A stretch of DNA of 11,257 bases from Bacteroidales bacterium. Lineage in GTDB: Bacteria > Bacteroidota > Bacteroidia > Bacteroidales > UBA932. Positions 1 to 7,413 of this stretch are shown one piece after another (within the stretch, counting starts at the first letter, position 1; each line of letters begins with the position of its first letter). A program made the position numbers and the translations under genes. Below the pieces are notes generated by a model. It was not told the origin of the DNA. It searched no databases and saw only the letters and a list, made by a program, of their open reading frames with translations. The stretch lies in assembly GCA_017555925.1 (NCBI GenBank), contig JAFZFL010000171.1:1-11257 (forward strand). Reading direction: 5' to 3'.

Positions 1-190
1 TGATGAACTCTGCAAATGCCAATATGACAGCTGCCGGTAGTGATGCAAAATCAAGGGCTTCCAAATGGAAAGCTTTGAGGTATTCACCAACTTTTAAAGC
101 TCCTCCTACCGGATCTATTGCCTTTAAGAATCCCGACAGAATAAATACTATTCCAACAACAAACCTGCTTAATGCTCTGAGTATAGTCAT
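1..190 (-). CDS. DoxX-family membrane protein, N-terminal part (C-terminus beyond window)
   Basis: The minus strand opens at an ATG at 188-190 and stays open to the window edge, giving 63 residues that begin MTILRALSRFVVGIVFILSG. The pattern of an Arg-containing N-terminus, a hydrophobic helix (about residues 9-22), then SGFLKAIDP and a second hydrophobic stretch (about residues 50-63), fits the start of DoxX-like four-helix inner-membrane proteins, which in Bacteroidetes have no firmly assigned biochemical role. It starts 35 nt after the tmk stop on the same strand with no terminator between, so it is probably co-transcribed with tmk. There is no Shine-Dalgarno, only an A-rich stretch before the ATG. 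The family call rests on N-terminal sequence only and the rest of the protein is not visible. Confidence 0.7.
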   Translation of the reverse strand, partial: MTILRALSRFVVGIVFILSGFLKAIDPVGGALKVGEYLKAFHLEALDFASLPAAVILAFAEFI

Positions 191-225
191 CTTTTTATCT
201 GATGCTGTTTATAATGTTTGGGCCA

Positions 226-906
226 TTATTTCCAGTGTGGCTCAAGAGCCTTCTCAATATTGGCAAAAATATCTGAAGGTGGAAGCATCTGGCCATCTTC
301 TCCACTGCATTCTACGCGGACAAAATCACTATCTAAAACGGTTTGTTCAAGATAAAGTTCCCTCACATCAATCTGAAATTGGATGCTTGCCTCATGAATG
401 TCCTCCTTGCCCTTAAGATACTCACGGTCGTCGCCCTCGCGGTTCTCTTTAAGCTTCTTGTCAACAAAAGAGATTGGAACATCAAGAAAAAGATTAACAT
501 CCGGTCTTGGTATGTCGTATATGTTGTACTCAAGTTCAAAAATCCAGTCTCTCAACTCTTTGGCTTTAACCTTATCCTTTATTTTTGAACACTGGTAAGC
601 AATGTTCGAGTATACATATCTGTCGAGCAGAACGCATCTGCCATCTGCAAGCCACTCCCTTATCTGTTTTGCGGCATCTCTTCTGTCTTCTGCAAAAAGC
701 AGCGCAACAAGTTGTGGATGTACCTGATCGATTGCTCCAAAATCTCCTCTAAGGAACTTTGCAATCAAATCTCCGTAAACAGGTGCGTCAAAACGTGGAA
801 AATGAAGATACTCTAATTTGAGCCCTTTGTTTTGTATATGTTCTTTAAGCAGTTTGACTTGTGTACTCTTGCCGGCACCATCAAGTCCTTCCAAAACTAT
901 AAGCAT
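226..906 (-). CDS. tmk: Thymidylate kinase (dTMP kinase)
   Basis: Phosphorylates dTMP to dTDP with ATP in the cytoplasm, an essential step of dTTP synthesis. The 226-residue protein begins MLIVLEGLDGAGKSTQVKLL, with the P-loop GLDGAGKST at residues 7-15. It then carries a FPRFD segment for the nucleotide monophosphate site, the LLDRYVYSN motif of the family, and a charged LID-like region (REGDDREYLKGKEDIHE). The length is slightly above the usual 205-215 residues. The reading frame extends upstream to a TTG at 930, but the ATG at 904-906 is preferred. The family normally starts just before the P-loop strand, and the likely -7 promoter element (928-935) overlaps that TTG codon. It is divergent from folP and upstream of the DoxX gene, with which it probably forms an operon. 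The family assignment is firm from the motifs. Confidence 0.95.
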   Translation of the reverse strand: MLIVLEGLDGAGKSTQVKLLKEHIQNKGLKLEYLHFPRFDAPVYGDLIAKFLRGDFGAIDQVHPQLVALLFAEDRRDAAKQIREWLADGRCVLLDRYVYSNIAYQCSKIKDKVKAKELRDWIFELEYNIYDIPRPDVNLFLDVPISFVDKKLKENREGDDREYLKGKEDIHEASIQFQIDVRELYLEQTVLDSDFVRVECSGEDGQMLPPSDIFANIEKALEPHWK

Positions 907-916
907 GTTTTCATGA

Positions 917-948
917 TTTTCAGGTTCCAAAGATAATAAATATCTTTG
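917..948 (+). promoter_or_regulatory. Candidate folP promoter (plus strand)
   Basis: TATCTTTG at 941-948 matches the -7 consensus TAnnTTTG. A TTTT at 917-920 sits exactly 20 nt upstream, in the place of the -33 TTTG (three of four bases). The expected start site is near 955, about 20 nt before the folP ATG. The -7 box is the mirror image of the tmk -7 box at 928-935, with only 5 nt between the two. Confidence 0.5.
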
Positions 949-963
949 TTAAGTTTTACCAAA
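928..963 (-). promoter_or_regulatory. Candidate tmk promoter (minus strand)
   Basis: Read on the minus strand, TATCTTTG (935 to 928) matches the Bacteroides -7 consensus TAnnTTTG exactly. A TTTG (963 to 960) lies upstream with a 24-nt spacer, longer than the usual 19-21, so the -33 assignment is weak. Transcription would start near 921, leaving a leader of roughly 15 nt before the tmk ATG at 906. No other minus-strand gene lies between here and folP, so tmk must be transcribed from this region. Confidence 0.5.
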
Positions 964-974
964 AGCAACTTTTT

Positions 975-1844
975 ATGGAATTGACCTCAATTGGAGCAAC
1001 CCGTGCCACTTCAACTCCCATAGTGATGGGAATTATAAATGTAAATGGAGAATCATTTTATTCGGGCAGCAGATGTTGTGACCTCTCATCCTTTTCCCGA
1101 CAGTTTGATGAAATGGTGGCAGCGGGTGCCGGCATAATTGATATTGGTGCATGTTCGACCCGTCCGGGCAGCACTCCCATAACACTGGAAGAGGAGTGGA
1201 AACTTCTTGAAGTTCCTTTGAGATACCTGGCAGAATGCAGGGGAGTCATAAGAGGTAGTGCAGAAAGGAGGCCTAAAATATCAATAGATACATTCAGAAG
1301 TGAGATAGTGCGCAGAGCTTATGGAATAATAGGAGATTTTATAGTAAATGACATCTCTGCTGGAGAAGATGACCCTTTGATGCTTCCAACTGTGGGGAAA
1401 CTTGGCCTTGAATATATAGCAATGCACAAGCGCGGAACGCCAGATACAATGCAACAGATGTGCAACTATCCTAATGGCGTTGTGCGTGAAGTGGCGGAAT
1501 ATTTCCTTGATTTTGAAAAGAGGGCTGAAGATTGTGGTATTGCGGATTATATTGTTGATCCCGGCTTCGGTTTTGCAAAAACTCTGGAACAGAATTACGA
1601 ACTCTTTATGGGAATGCCGCAACTTATGCAGTTGGTGGGGAAAAGGTTACTTTTGGTTGGAATATCAAGAAAATCAATGATATATAAGCCTCTTGGTGTA
1701 ACTCCGGAAGAGTCTTTGACAGCAACTGCTGCACTCAACCTTCAGGCCCTTATGCTTGGAGCAGACATTTTGCGGGTACACGATGTGAGGGAGGCGGTCC
1801 AATGCGTCAAACTCCACTCCCTTTTGGCAACTGATAGGATATGA
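975..1844 (+). CDS. folP: Dihydropteroate synthase
   Basis: Condenses 6-hydroxymethyl-7,8-dihydropterin pyrophosphate with p-aminobenzoate to give dihydropteroate in folate synthesis, and is the sulfonamide target. The 289-residue TIM-barrel protein keeps the expected ligand residues: N22 in IINV, STRPG at 61-65, D105 in SIDT, N125 in VNDI, DPGFG at 195-199, SRK with K233, and RVHD at 267-270. Loop 1 is unusual: after MGIINV it reads NGESF where most family members have TPDSF, and the MHMxG-type strand reads MHKRGTPDTMQ. No Sul-type change of the STRPG loop is visible, so there is no sign of acquired sulfonamide resistance. The start is the ATG at 975, after the promoter at 917-948 and without a Shine-Dalgarno. 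It is transcribed divergently from tmk. No clear terminator follows. Confidence 0.92.
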   Translation: MELTSIGATRATSTPIVMGIINVNGESFYSGSRCCDLSSFSRQFDEMVAAGAGIIDIGACSTRPGSTPITLEEEWKLLEVPLRYLAECRGVIRGSAERRPKISIDTFRSEIVRRAYGIIGDFIVNDISAGEDDPLMLPTVGKLGLEYIAMHKRGTPDTMQQMCNYPNGVVREVAEYFLDFEKRAEDCGIADYIVDPGFGFAKTLEQNYELFMGMPQLMQLVGKRLLLVGISRKSMIYKPLGVTPEESLTATAALNLQALMLGADILRVHDVREAVQCVKLHSLLATDRI

Positions 1845-1909
1845 TTAGATTCTGGTTTTGCAGGTTGTTGATAAACAGAGTGTTGCTGGGAGCAAAATTA
1901 GATTTTAAA

Positions 1910-1941
1910 TTTGTCGGGATTATATAATAACAGTACTTTTG
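1910..1941 (+). promoter_or_regulatory. Near-consensus Bacteroides-type promoter for the lipoprotein pair
   Basis: TTTG at 1910-1913, a 20-nt spacer and TACTTTTG at 1934-1941 match the Bacteroides primary sigma consensus (TTTG, 19-21 nt, TAnnTTTG) completely. Transcription would start near 1948, about 27 nt before the ATG at 1976, so the two lipoproteins probably form a unit independent of folP. The rest of the folP-lipoprotein gap (1845-1909) shows no gene and no convincing hairpin. Confidence 0.7.
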
Positions 1942-1962
1942 TAAAAGTTTATTAATATTATT

Positions 1963-1971
1963 AAAGGAGGT
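1963..1971 (+). promoter_or_regulatory. Strong Shine-Dalgarno (AAAGGAGGT)
   Basis: AAAGGAGGT lies with its GGAGG core (1966-1970) 5 nt before the ATG at 1976 and is a near-perfect complement of the 16S rRNA 3' end. Most genes in this window lack any Shine-Dalgarno, as is usual for Bacteroidetes, so this site stands out and fixes the start codon. Confidence 0.8.
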
Positions 1972-1975
1972 AATT

Positions 1976-3184
1976 ATGTTAAAACGTTGTTTTGGATTTT
2001 TTATGATATTGGCTTCAATTTGCTTTACGACTTTGGCGTTTTCTTCATGTTCGTCGGGTTCTGCAGGCAAGGGAGATGATGATAAAATAAAGGTGATAGA
2101 TATTGCAGGGAGTATGGCTGCAAAGCCGGTGGAGGTGAAGTTAAGTGAATTGGCAGAAAGCATTGAGTATATACCAATTGATATGGGGGAGGAGTTCTTT
2201 CCAGACTATAAGATGATGGATATGATAGTTGATGAGGATGCTTTCTGTTTTGTTCCCAAACCAAACTTTCCGGATGGTGCAATTACCTGTTTGTCGTCAG
2301 ATGGAAAATTGGTCTCCTCTTTCAAGCATATTGGAAGGGCGGAGAACGAGTATATAGTACCATTGGGTGTAATATTGGATAAAACAAGTAATATGTTTAT
2401 ACTTAATGATGCAGAAAGGGCAATAAAATATTATACACGTGAGGGAGATTATGTAAAATCTTTTATGTATGATGAGATTGGAGATTATAGGTTTTTAGTT
2501 CCAGGAATTATCCCCTTTGGTGGTAAAGTAAAGTATTTGGCACGCCATAAAGAGAATAATAACCTCTATTCGTTGGAGTTTGATGATAATGGCAAGATTG
2601 CTTCCAGTCAAATAATTATTGATTACAGTAATATCCCTGAAGAGAATTGGACAAATCCGGCGGTAAAATACTCTTCGGAAATTATATCCAGATTTAACGG
2701 CAATTTCCTTATGCTTCATAAATTTGAGGATATACTTTATAACTATAATGGCTTGGGAACTGCTCAAGTGGCGTTTGGTCTTGATTTTGGTAATTTAAAA
2801 GAGGGAGTTGAAAGAAAAGTGATGATTGGAGGCTATAGTAATGAGATGCCTGAATTTCTTATTTTGCAAATGATTTATAGAACGCAATATTTTGATAACC
2901 TTTCTCCTGAAGAACGTATGAACTATCTTTTGATTGACAAGTCTACAGGGAAAGGTGTGCTTCTGGCTAAAGATGGAGAGAATAATGCCTATTTCAAAAA
3001 TGACCTTGATGGTGGAATGCCGTTCTTCCCTTATCATATTGAGGGTAATAAAATGTATCAGATAGTTGATGCATATAAGTTTATTGAGTATGCAGAGAAT
3101 TCTTCTTCCCAGGCAATGAAAAAGGTGGCTGAAGGTCTTACAGAGGAGTCAAACCCTGTTATTATAGTAGTAACATTAAAGTAG
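1976..3184 (+). CDS. Six-bladed beta-propeller lipoprotein, first of tandem pair
   Basis: The 402-residue protein has a type II signal peptide: a basic start (MLKR), a hydrophobic core, and a lipobox FSSC with C25 as the lipidated residue. The mature part resembles the Bacteroidetes family annotated as six-bladed beta-propeller (BF3164-like) lipoproteins. It shows IEYIPID at 63-69, a GRAENEY motif in the first blades, repeated aromatic strands, and a conserved C-terminus beginning NDLDGGMPFFP at about residue 342 and ending in NPVIIVVTLK. The exact ligand or partner of this family is not known to me. An acidic run (DDD at 34-36) follows the Cys but lies further away than the usual surface-export signal, so its location (periplasmic leaflet or cell surface) is open. 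It is followed after 9 nt by a paralogue, presumably in one transcript. Confidence 0.8.
   Translation: MLKRCFGFFMILASICFTTLAFSSCSSGSAGKGDDDKIKVIDIAGSMAAKPVEVKLSELAESIEYIPIDMGEEFFPDYKMMDMIVDEDAFCFVPKPNFPDGAITCLSSDGKLVSSFKHIGRAENEYIVPLGVILDKTSNMFILNDAERAIKYYTREGDYVKSFMYDEIGDYRFLVPGIIPFGGKVKYLARHKENNNLYSLEFDDNGKIASSQIIIDYSNIPEENWTNPAVKYSSEIISRFNGNFLMLHKFEDILYNYNGLGTAQVAFGLDFGNLKEGVERKVMIGGYSNEMPEFLILQMIYRTQYFDNLSPEERMNYLLIDKSTGKGVLLAKDGENNAYFKNDLDGGMPFFPYHIEGNKMYQIVDAYKFIEYAENSSSQAMKKVAEGLTEESNPVIIVVTLK
2998..3097 (+). repeat. 3' segment shared with the downstream paralogue (4243-4342)
   Basis: Two blocks recur almost exactly in the next gene. A 23-nt stretch at 2998-3020, encoding NDLDGGM, is identical to 4243-4265. 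A 29-nt stretch at 3069-3097, encoding YKFIEYAE, matches 4314-4342 with one mismatch. The spacing between the blocks is the same in both genes. The N-terminal halves of the two genes are far more diverged. Confidence 0.8.
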
Positions 3185-3193
3185 ATATTAGAA

Positions 3194-4429
3194 ATGAAAA
3201 AGGTATTTGAAAGATGTTTGAGTGCTTTCTCATTCATGCTGTTGAGCGTAGTGATGGGAGCTCTCCTGGCCGGATGTGGAAACAATAAAACGGCAGGCAG
3301 TGGAATAGCGGTTCTGAATATAGAGCAGGCTATGGATAATGTTGAACAGGTGAAGATGAGCAAATACTTCTCAAAGATAGAGTATGTGCCTCTTGAGACA
3401 AAACCGGATGTTCTGGTAACAGATGTATCCATGACTGATATGTTTCCGGCAGATGACAGAATTTATGTTATGAATAAAGAACGGTTAGGACCAACAACAA
3501 CACTGAGCTTTGATTATTCGGGTAAGAGTCTTCCTTTCAAAGCTGTTGAAGGCAGAGCAGAGGGTGAGTATGTGCAGGGTAATTCTCTCCGTCCATATAA
3601 TGATGGTGTATATATGTTGGATGTCCAGCAAGTAATCAAGTATGATAAAGAGGGAAATTACTTGAAGTCGTTGCCGCTCGATAATGTGTTTTATATGATT
3701 AATTCGTTTGAATTGTTGGGCGATGATATAATATATGTGTATGACAATTCCCAAATAAAAGAGGATATACTTTATGTTATGGATGGCGACTTTAACAGGA
3801 AATTTGAGAAGAGTTTGGGTAAATATGAACTTGAAACAAAAATGAGGAATATTGGTCCTGGTGGTGAGAGTGTGCCTGTAGTGTCAAGATCATCACAACG
3901 TGCCAACTTTGTAAAATCAAAGGATAAGATTTTCATAATGGGTTATGGAGATACAATTTCTTCAATTAAAAGTGTTGATTGTGAGCTTGTAAGTGAGTAT
4001 GTTGCTGATTTGGGAAGGTATGCAAAGGGGTTGAAACCTTCAGATGTGAGGAGTGTGTTTATGGAGACTCCTGCTTTTACATTGTACAGGGTTGTTTTTT
4101 CGGTACAAGGTTTTCCAAATATAGATAGAGAGGATAGAATAGTGAATTGTTTATATGACAGGGCTACAGGAAAGAGTGTGAGACTGAAGAAAGAGGAGGC
4201 ATATACCTTGGAAGGAAATAGTGCATCAGGAACAGGCTTTGTAAATGACCTTGATGGTGGAATGCTCTTCTCTCCTAAAGAAGTTTATGGAAATAAAATG
4301 TACCAGCTTGTGAATGCATATAAATTTATTGAGTATGCAGAGGCTACCGGTTCAGAAGCAATGTTGAAGGTGGCAGAAAAACTTGATGAGGAATCCAATC
4401 CGGTATTGGTGATTGCTACCTTAAAATAG
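3194..4429 (+). CDS. Six-bladed beta-propeller lipoprotein, second of tandem pair
   Basis: A 411-residue paralogue of the preceding gene. The signal peptide has a basic start (MKK), a hydrophobic core and a textbook lipobox LAGC, with C28 as the lipidated residue. IEYVPLET at 62-69 and GRAEGEY correspond to IEYIPID and GRAENEY in the first protein, and the C-terminus (NDLDGGMLFSP from residue 351, ending NPVLVIATLK) matches closely. No acidic run follows the Cys, unlike its partner, so the two may differ in surface exposure. The ATG at 3194 lies 9 nt after the upstream stop with no Shine-Dalgarno, suggesting translational coupling or reinitiation. A strong hairpin terminator begins 20 nt after its stop codon. 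The substrate or ligand is unknown, and no SusC/SusD genes or regulators adjoin the pair. Confidence 0.8.
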   Translation: MKKVFERCLSAFSFMLLSVVMGALLAGCGNNKTAGSGIAVLNIEQAMDNVEQVKMSKYFSKIEYVPLETKPDVLVTDVSMTDMFPADDRIYVMNKERLGPTTTLSFDYSGKSLPFKAVEGRAEGEYVQGNSLRPYNDGVYMLDVQQVIKYDKEGNYLKSLPLDNVFYMINSFELLGDDIIYVYDNSQIKEDILYVMDGDFNRKFEKSLGKYELETKMRNIGPGGESVPVVSRSSQRANFVKSKDKIFIMGYGDTISSIKSVDCELVSEYVADLGRYAKGLKPSDVRSVFMETPAFTLYRVVFSVQGFPNIDREDRIVNCLYDRATGKSVRLKKEEAYTLEGNSASGTGFVNDLDGGMLFSPKEVYGNKMYQLVNAYKFIEYAEATGSEAMLKVAEKLDEESNPVLVIATLK

Positions 4430-4449
4430 TTGTACTAAAGCAGTTATAC

Positions 4450-4481
4450 AAAAAAAGCGTTCCATTTGGAACGCTTTTTTT
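4450..4481. terminator. Bidirectional Rho-independent terminator
   Basis: A perfect inverted repeat: seven A, GCGTTCC, loop ATTT, GGAACGC, seven T. The arms are 14 bp (4450-4463 and 4468-4481), with a 7-bp GC-containing core stem followed by a T tract on both strands. It lies between the convergent stops of the lipoprotein gene (4429) and infB (4506) and can end both transcripts. Confidence 0.93.
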
Positions 4482-4505
4482 ATGACTGTTTGTCAAGGGA
4501 AGTAC

Positions 4506-7394
4506 TTATAGGGTTCTCTTGATTTCTACAATCTGGTAAGCCTCAATAATATCTCCAACTTTAATATCGTTGTAGCCCTCAATGTTAAGACCGCAATCGT
4601 AGCCGCTTTGAACCTCCTTCACATCATCTTTGAAGCGTTTCAATGAGCCAAGAGCACCAGTGTAGATTACTATACCGTCACGGATTACGCGTACTTTGGC
4701 ATTTCTGTTAAGTTTGCCCTCTTTAACCATACAGCCGGCAATTGTACCAACTTTTGATATTTTGAAGGTCTCTCTAACCTCGGCAGTTGCAGTAACCTCC
4801 TCTTTCTCCTCTGGAGCAAGCATACCCTCAATACCGCTCTTAACCTCATTGATTGCATCATAGATAACAGAGTAAAGTCTTATCTCAATCTCTTCTTTAT
4901 CTGCAAGTTTGCGGGCAGAAGATGAAGGTCTTACCTGGAATCCGACAATAATTGCATTTGATGCCGCTGCCAACAATACGTCAGACTCCGAGATGGCACC
5001 CACAGCCTTGTGGATAACGTTTACGTGAATCTCCTCTGTTGAAAGTTTGATCAATGAATCTGAAAGTGCCTCAATTGAACCGTCAACATCACCTTTGATA
5101 ATAACGTTAAGCTCCTGGAAGTTTCCAATTGCAATTCTACGTCCAATCTCCTCAAGGGTAATATGTTTCTGAGTTCTTAAGCCCTGGATTCTCAAAAGCT
5201 GCTCGCGTTTGTTTGCAATATCCTTAGCCTCTTTCTCGTCATCAAATACATTGAATGTCTCACCTGCTGTAGGCGCACCGTTCAAACCGAGTATTGATAC
5301 CGGAGTAGACGGACCTGCCTCTGTAACCTTCTGGCCGCGCTCGTTGAACATAGCCTTAACTTTACCGGTATAGCATCCGCTCAACATAATGTCTCCTACG
5401 TGAAGAGTACCGCCCTGAACAAGAATAGTAGCCAAGTAACCTCTACCTTTATCAAGTGAAGACTCAATTACTGTACCTATAGCCTTTTTGTTAGGGTTGG
5501 CTTTAAGTTCAAGCATATCTGTCTCCAAAAGAACCTTCTCCAACAAATCCTCAACTCCAATACCCTTCTTTGCAGAAATCTCCTGGCACTGGTATTTTCC
5601 ACCCCAGTCTTCTACAAGAATGTTCATTTGTGAAAGCTGCTCCCTAATCTTCTCCGGATAAGCACTTGGTTTGTCAATCTTGTTTATGGCAAACACCATA
5701 GGCACACCTGCTGCCTGAGCGTGGTTAATGGCCTCAACAGTTTGTGGCATTATGGCATCGTCGGCCGCAATTATAATGATGGCCAAATCTGTAATCTTTG
5801 CACCGCGGGCACGCATTGCAGTAAATGCTTCGTGTCCAGGGGTGTCAAGGAAAGTAATTCTTCTGCCACTTGGAAGCATAACGTTGTATGCTCCAATATG
5901 CTGGGTAATACCACCTGCCTCGCCGGCAATTACATTGGCTTTCCTTATGTAGTCAAGCAATGAAGTTTTACCGTGGTCAACGTGACCCATCACAGTAATG
6001 ATAGGAGGACGCTCTTCCATGTTTTCAGGGCTGTCAACGTCATTCTCCTCGTTGATGGTCTCCTGAATCTCTGCGGTAACAAAGTCAATCTTATATCCGA
6101 ACTCCTCTGCAACAAGAACAAGAGCCTCGGCATCCAAACGCTGGTTGATAGAAACCATCAGACCAAGGTTCATACATGCCTCAATAACTTTTGTTACAGG
6201 TACATTAATCATTATAGAGAGGTCGTTTACAGTAACAAACTCAGTAACTTTCAAGATGTTGCTGTTTTGTTGCTCAAGAGCCTCCTCTTCCATCATCTTC
6301 TGGGTATTGAGCTCTCTCTTCTCCTTTCTGTATTTGGCACCCTTGCTCTTGCCCTTACCCTCTACCATTCTCTGGTAGGTCTCTTTAATTTGCTTTTGTA
6401 CCTCGTCCTCGTCAATCTCGACCCTTACAGGTTTGAATTTGTCTTTCTTGTTGTGTTTTCCACCACCTTGAGGCTGGTTGTTGCCCTTGCCACCCTGTTG
6501 TTTGTTGTTAGGGTGTTGCTTGTTGTTCTGGCTGTTGTGGTTGCCACCATTGTTGTTCTGGCCTCCACCCTGCTGTTTGTTAGGGTTTTTGCCAGCCTCT
6601 TTGGCAACATCTACACGCTCTTTCTGTTTATGTATGCGCTCACGTTTGCCTTTGCCCTTCTCTTTTTTCTTCTCAAATTGGGAAAGATCAATAGTGCCGC
6701 TGATTTTTGGACCTGTAAGTTTTTCAACTTTAGTCTCAATGTGTTCAATTACAACTGGTTGAGGAGTCTCTTCTTTCTTTGGTGCCTGTTGGGTAGGTTG
6801 GGTGTTTGCAGCTGTTTTTGCAGGTTGTGGCTGCGGTTTGTGTTGTTGCATCTCTTTAGCAGGTGCACTCTGTACATTTGCCTGTTTGGAAGCTGGTTGT
6901 GCATTGTTCTCCTTAACAGCTTGTGCGCTGTTTGCTTTGGCATTGTCGTTTGTCTTCTCTTTAGCAGGCTGCACACTGTTCTCTTTAATGCTCTCAGCTG
7001 CCTTTGCTACAGGTGTTGCCTGAGAATCAGGCTGCTGTTTAGGTGCAACAGGTTTGTTAAGATCTATTTTTCCAAGAATCTTAGGACCTTTGACCTCCTC
7101 TACAGAAGTTTTAATAAAGAGTGTTTTAGGTTCATCCGCAACCTTCTCATTGCGGGAGTTGTCTTTTTCTGTAATCTCTTTTACTTTGATTACCACTTTT
7201 TTAGACTCCTCTTTCACAATTTGCTCTTTACGGAACTCCTTTTCTACAAGCTCATAAGCGTTGGCAGGAATTTTTGCATTAGGATTGGCCTCAATGGCAA
7301 TTCCTTTTTTGTTAAGAAACTCAACAAGGGTACCCATTCCAATGTTGAACTCCTTCAATACTTTGTTTACTCTGATTGTTTCGTTTGCTGTCAT
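4506..7394 (-). CDS. infB: Translation initiation factor IF-2
   Basis: A GTPase that places initiator fMet-tRNA on the 30S subunit and promotes 50S joining. The 962-residue protein has an IF2_N-type domain at about 1-55, then a long Lys/Gln/Asn/Gly-rich low-complexity linker to about 340, and a second N-terminal module at about 380-440. The G domain follows: G1 GHVDHGKTS at 470-478, G2 GGITQHIG near 494-501, G3 DTPGH at 517-521, G4 NKID at 571-574 and G5 SAKKG at 607-611. Domains II-IV follow to the C-terminus. The linker carries the motif GPKIxGxIDL twice (about 103-112 and 228-237). All GTPase residues are intact. The ATG at 7392-7394 is preceded by GGAGG. It is the last gene of the rimP-nusA-infB operon, starting 19 nt after the nusA stop and ending before the shared terminator. 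Confidence 0.97.
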   Translation of the reverse strand: MTANETIRVNKVLKEFNIGMGTLVEFLNKKGIAIEANPNAKIPANAYELVEKEFRKEQIVKEESKKVVIKVKEITEKDNSRNEKVADEPKTLFIKTSVEEVKGPKILGKIDLNKPVAPKQQPDSQATPVAKAAESIKENSVQPAKEKTNDNAKANSAQAVKENNAQPASKQANVQSAPAKEMQQHKPQPQPAKTAANTQPTQQAPKKEETPQPVVIEHIETKVEKLTGPKISGTIDLSQFEKKKEKGKGKRERIHKQKERVDVAKEAGKNPNKQQGGGQNNNGGNHNSQNNKQHPNNKQQGGKGNNQPQGGGKHNKKDKFKPVRVEIDEDEVQKQIKETYQRMVEGKGKSKGAKYRKEKRELNTQKMMEEEALEQQNSNILKVTEFVTVNDLSIMINVPVTKVIEACMNLGLMVSINQRLDAEALVLVAEEFGYKIDFVTAEIQETINEENDVDSPENMEERPPIITVMGHVDHGKTSLLDYIRKANVIAGEAGGITQHIGAYNVMLPSGRRITFLDTPGHEAFTAMRARGAKITDLAIIIIAADDAIMPQTVEAINHAQAAGVPMVFAINKIDKPSAYPEKIREQLSQMNILVEDWGGKYQCQEISAKKGIGVEDLLEKVLLETDMLELKANPNKKAIGTVIESSLDKGRGYLATILVQGGTLHVGDIMLSGCYTGKVKAMFNERGQKVTEAGPSTPVSILGLNGAPTAGETFNVFDDEKEAKDIANKREQLLRIQGLRTQKHITLEEIGRRIAIGNFQELNVIIKGDVDGSIEALSDSLIKLSTEEIHVNVIHKAVGAISESDVLLAAASNAIIVGFQVRPSSSARKLADKEEIEIRLYSVIYDAINEVKSGIEGMLAPEEKEEVTATAEVRETFKISKVGTIAGCMVKEGKLNRNAKVRVIRDGIVIYTGALGSLKRFKDDVKEVQSGYDCGLNIEGYNDIKVGDIIEAYQIVEIKRTL

Positions 7395-7400
7395 ATAACT

Positions 7401-7405
7401 CCTCC
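7401..7405 (-). promoter_or_regulatory. Shine-Dalgarno of infB (GGAGG)
   Basis: On the minus strand GGGAGGAG precedes the infB ATG, with the GGAGG core 6 nt upstream. It lies in the 19-nt nusA-infB gap. The upstream operon genes rimP and nusA have only A/T-rich sequence before their starts, so this is a distinct, canonical initiation site within the same mRNA. Confidence 0.7.
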
Positions 7406-7413
7406 CAATTTAC

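Noticed and set aside
3..416. Plus-strand frame of 137 codons at the left edge
   Set aside because: It overlaps the DoxX and tmk genes on the other strand, and the translation shows no domain pattern.
907..930. N-terminal extension of tmk to a TTG at 930
   Set aside because: The extra eight residues precede the normal family start, and the likely -7 promoter box covers the TTG codon.
1845..1909. Possible folP terminator
   Set aside because: I could find no GC-rich stem followed by a T tract in this stretch.
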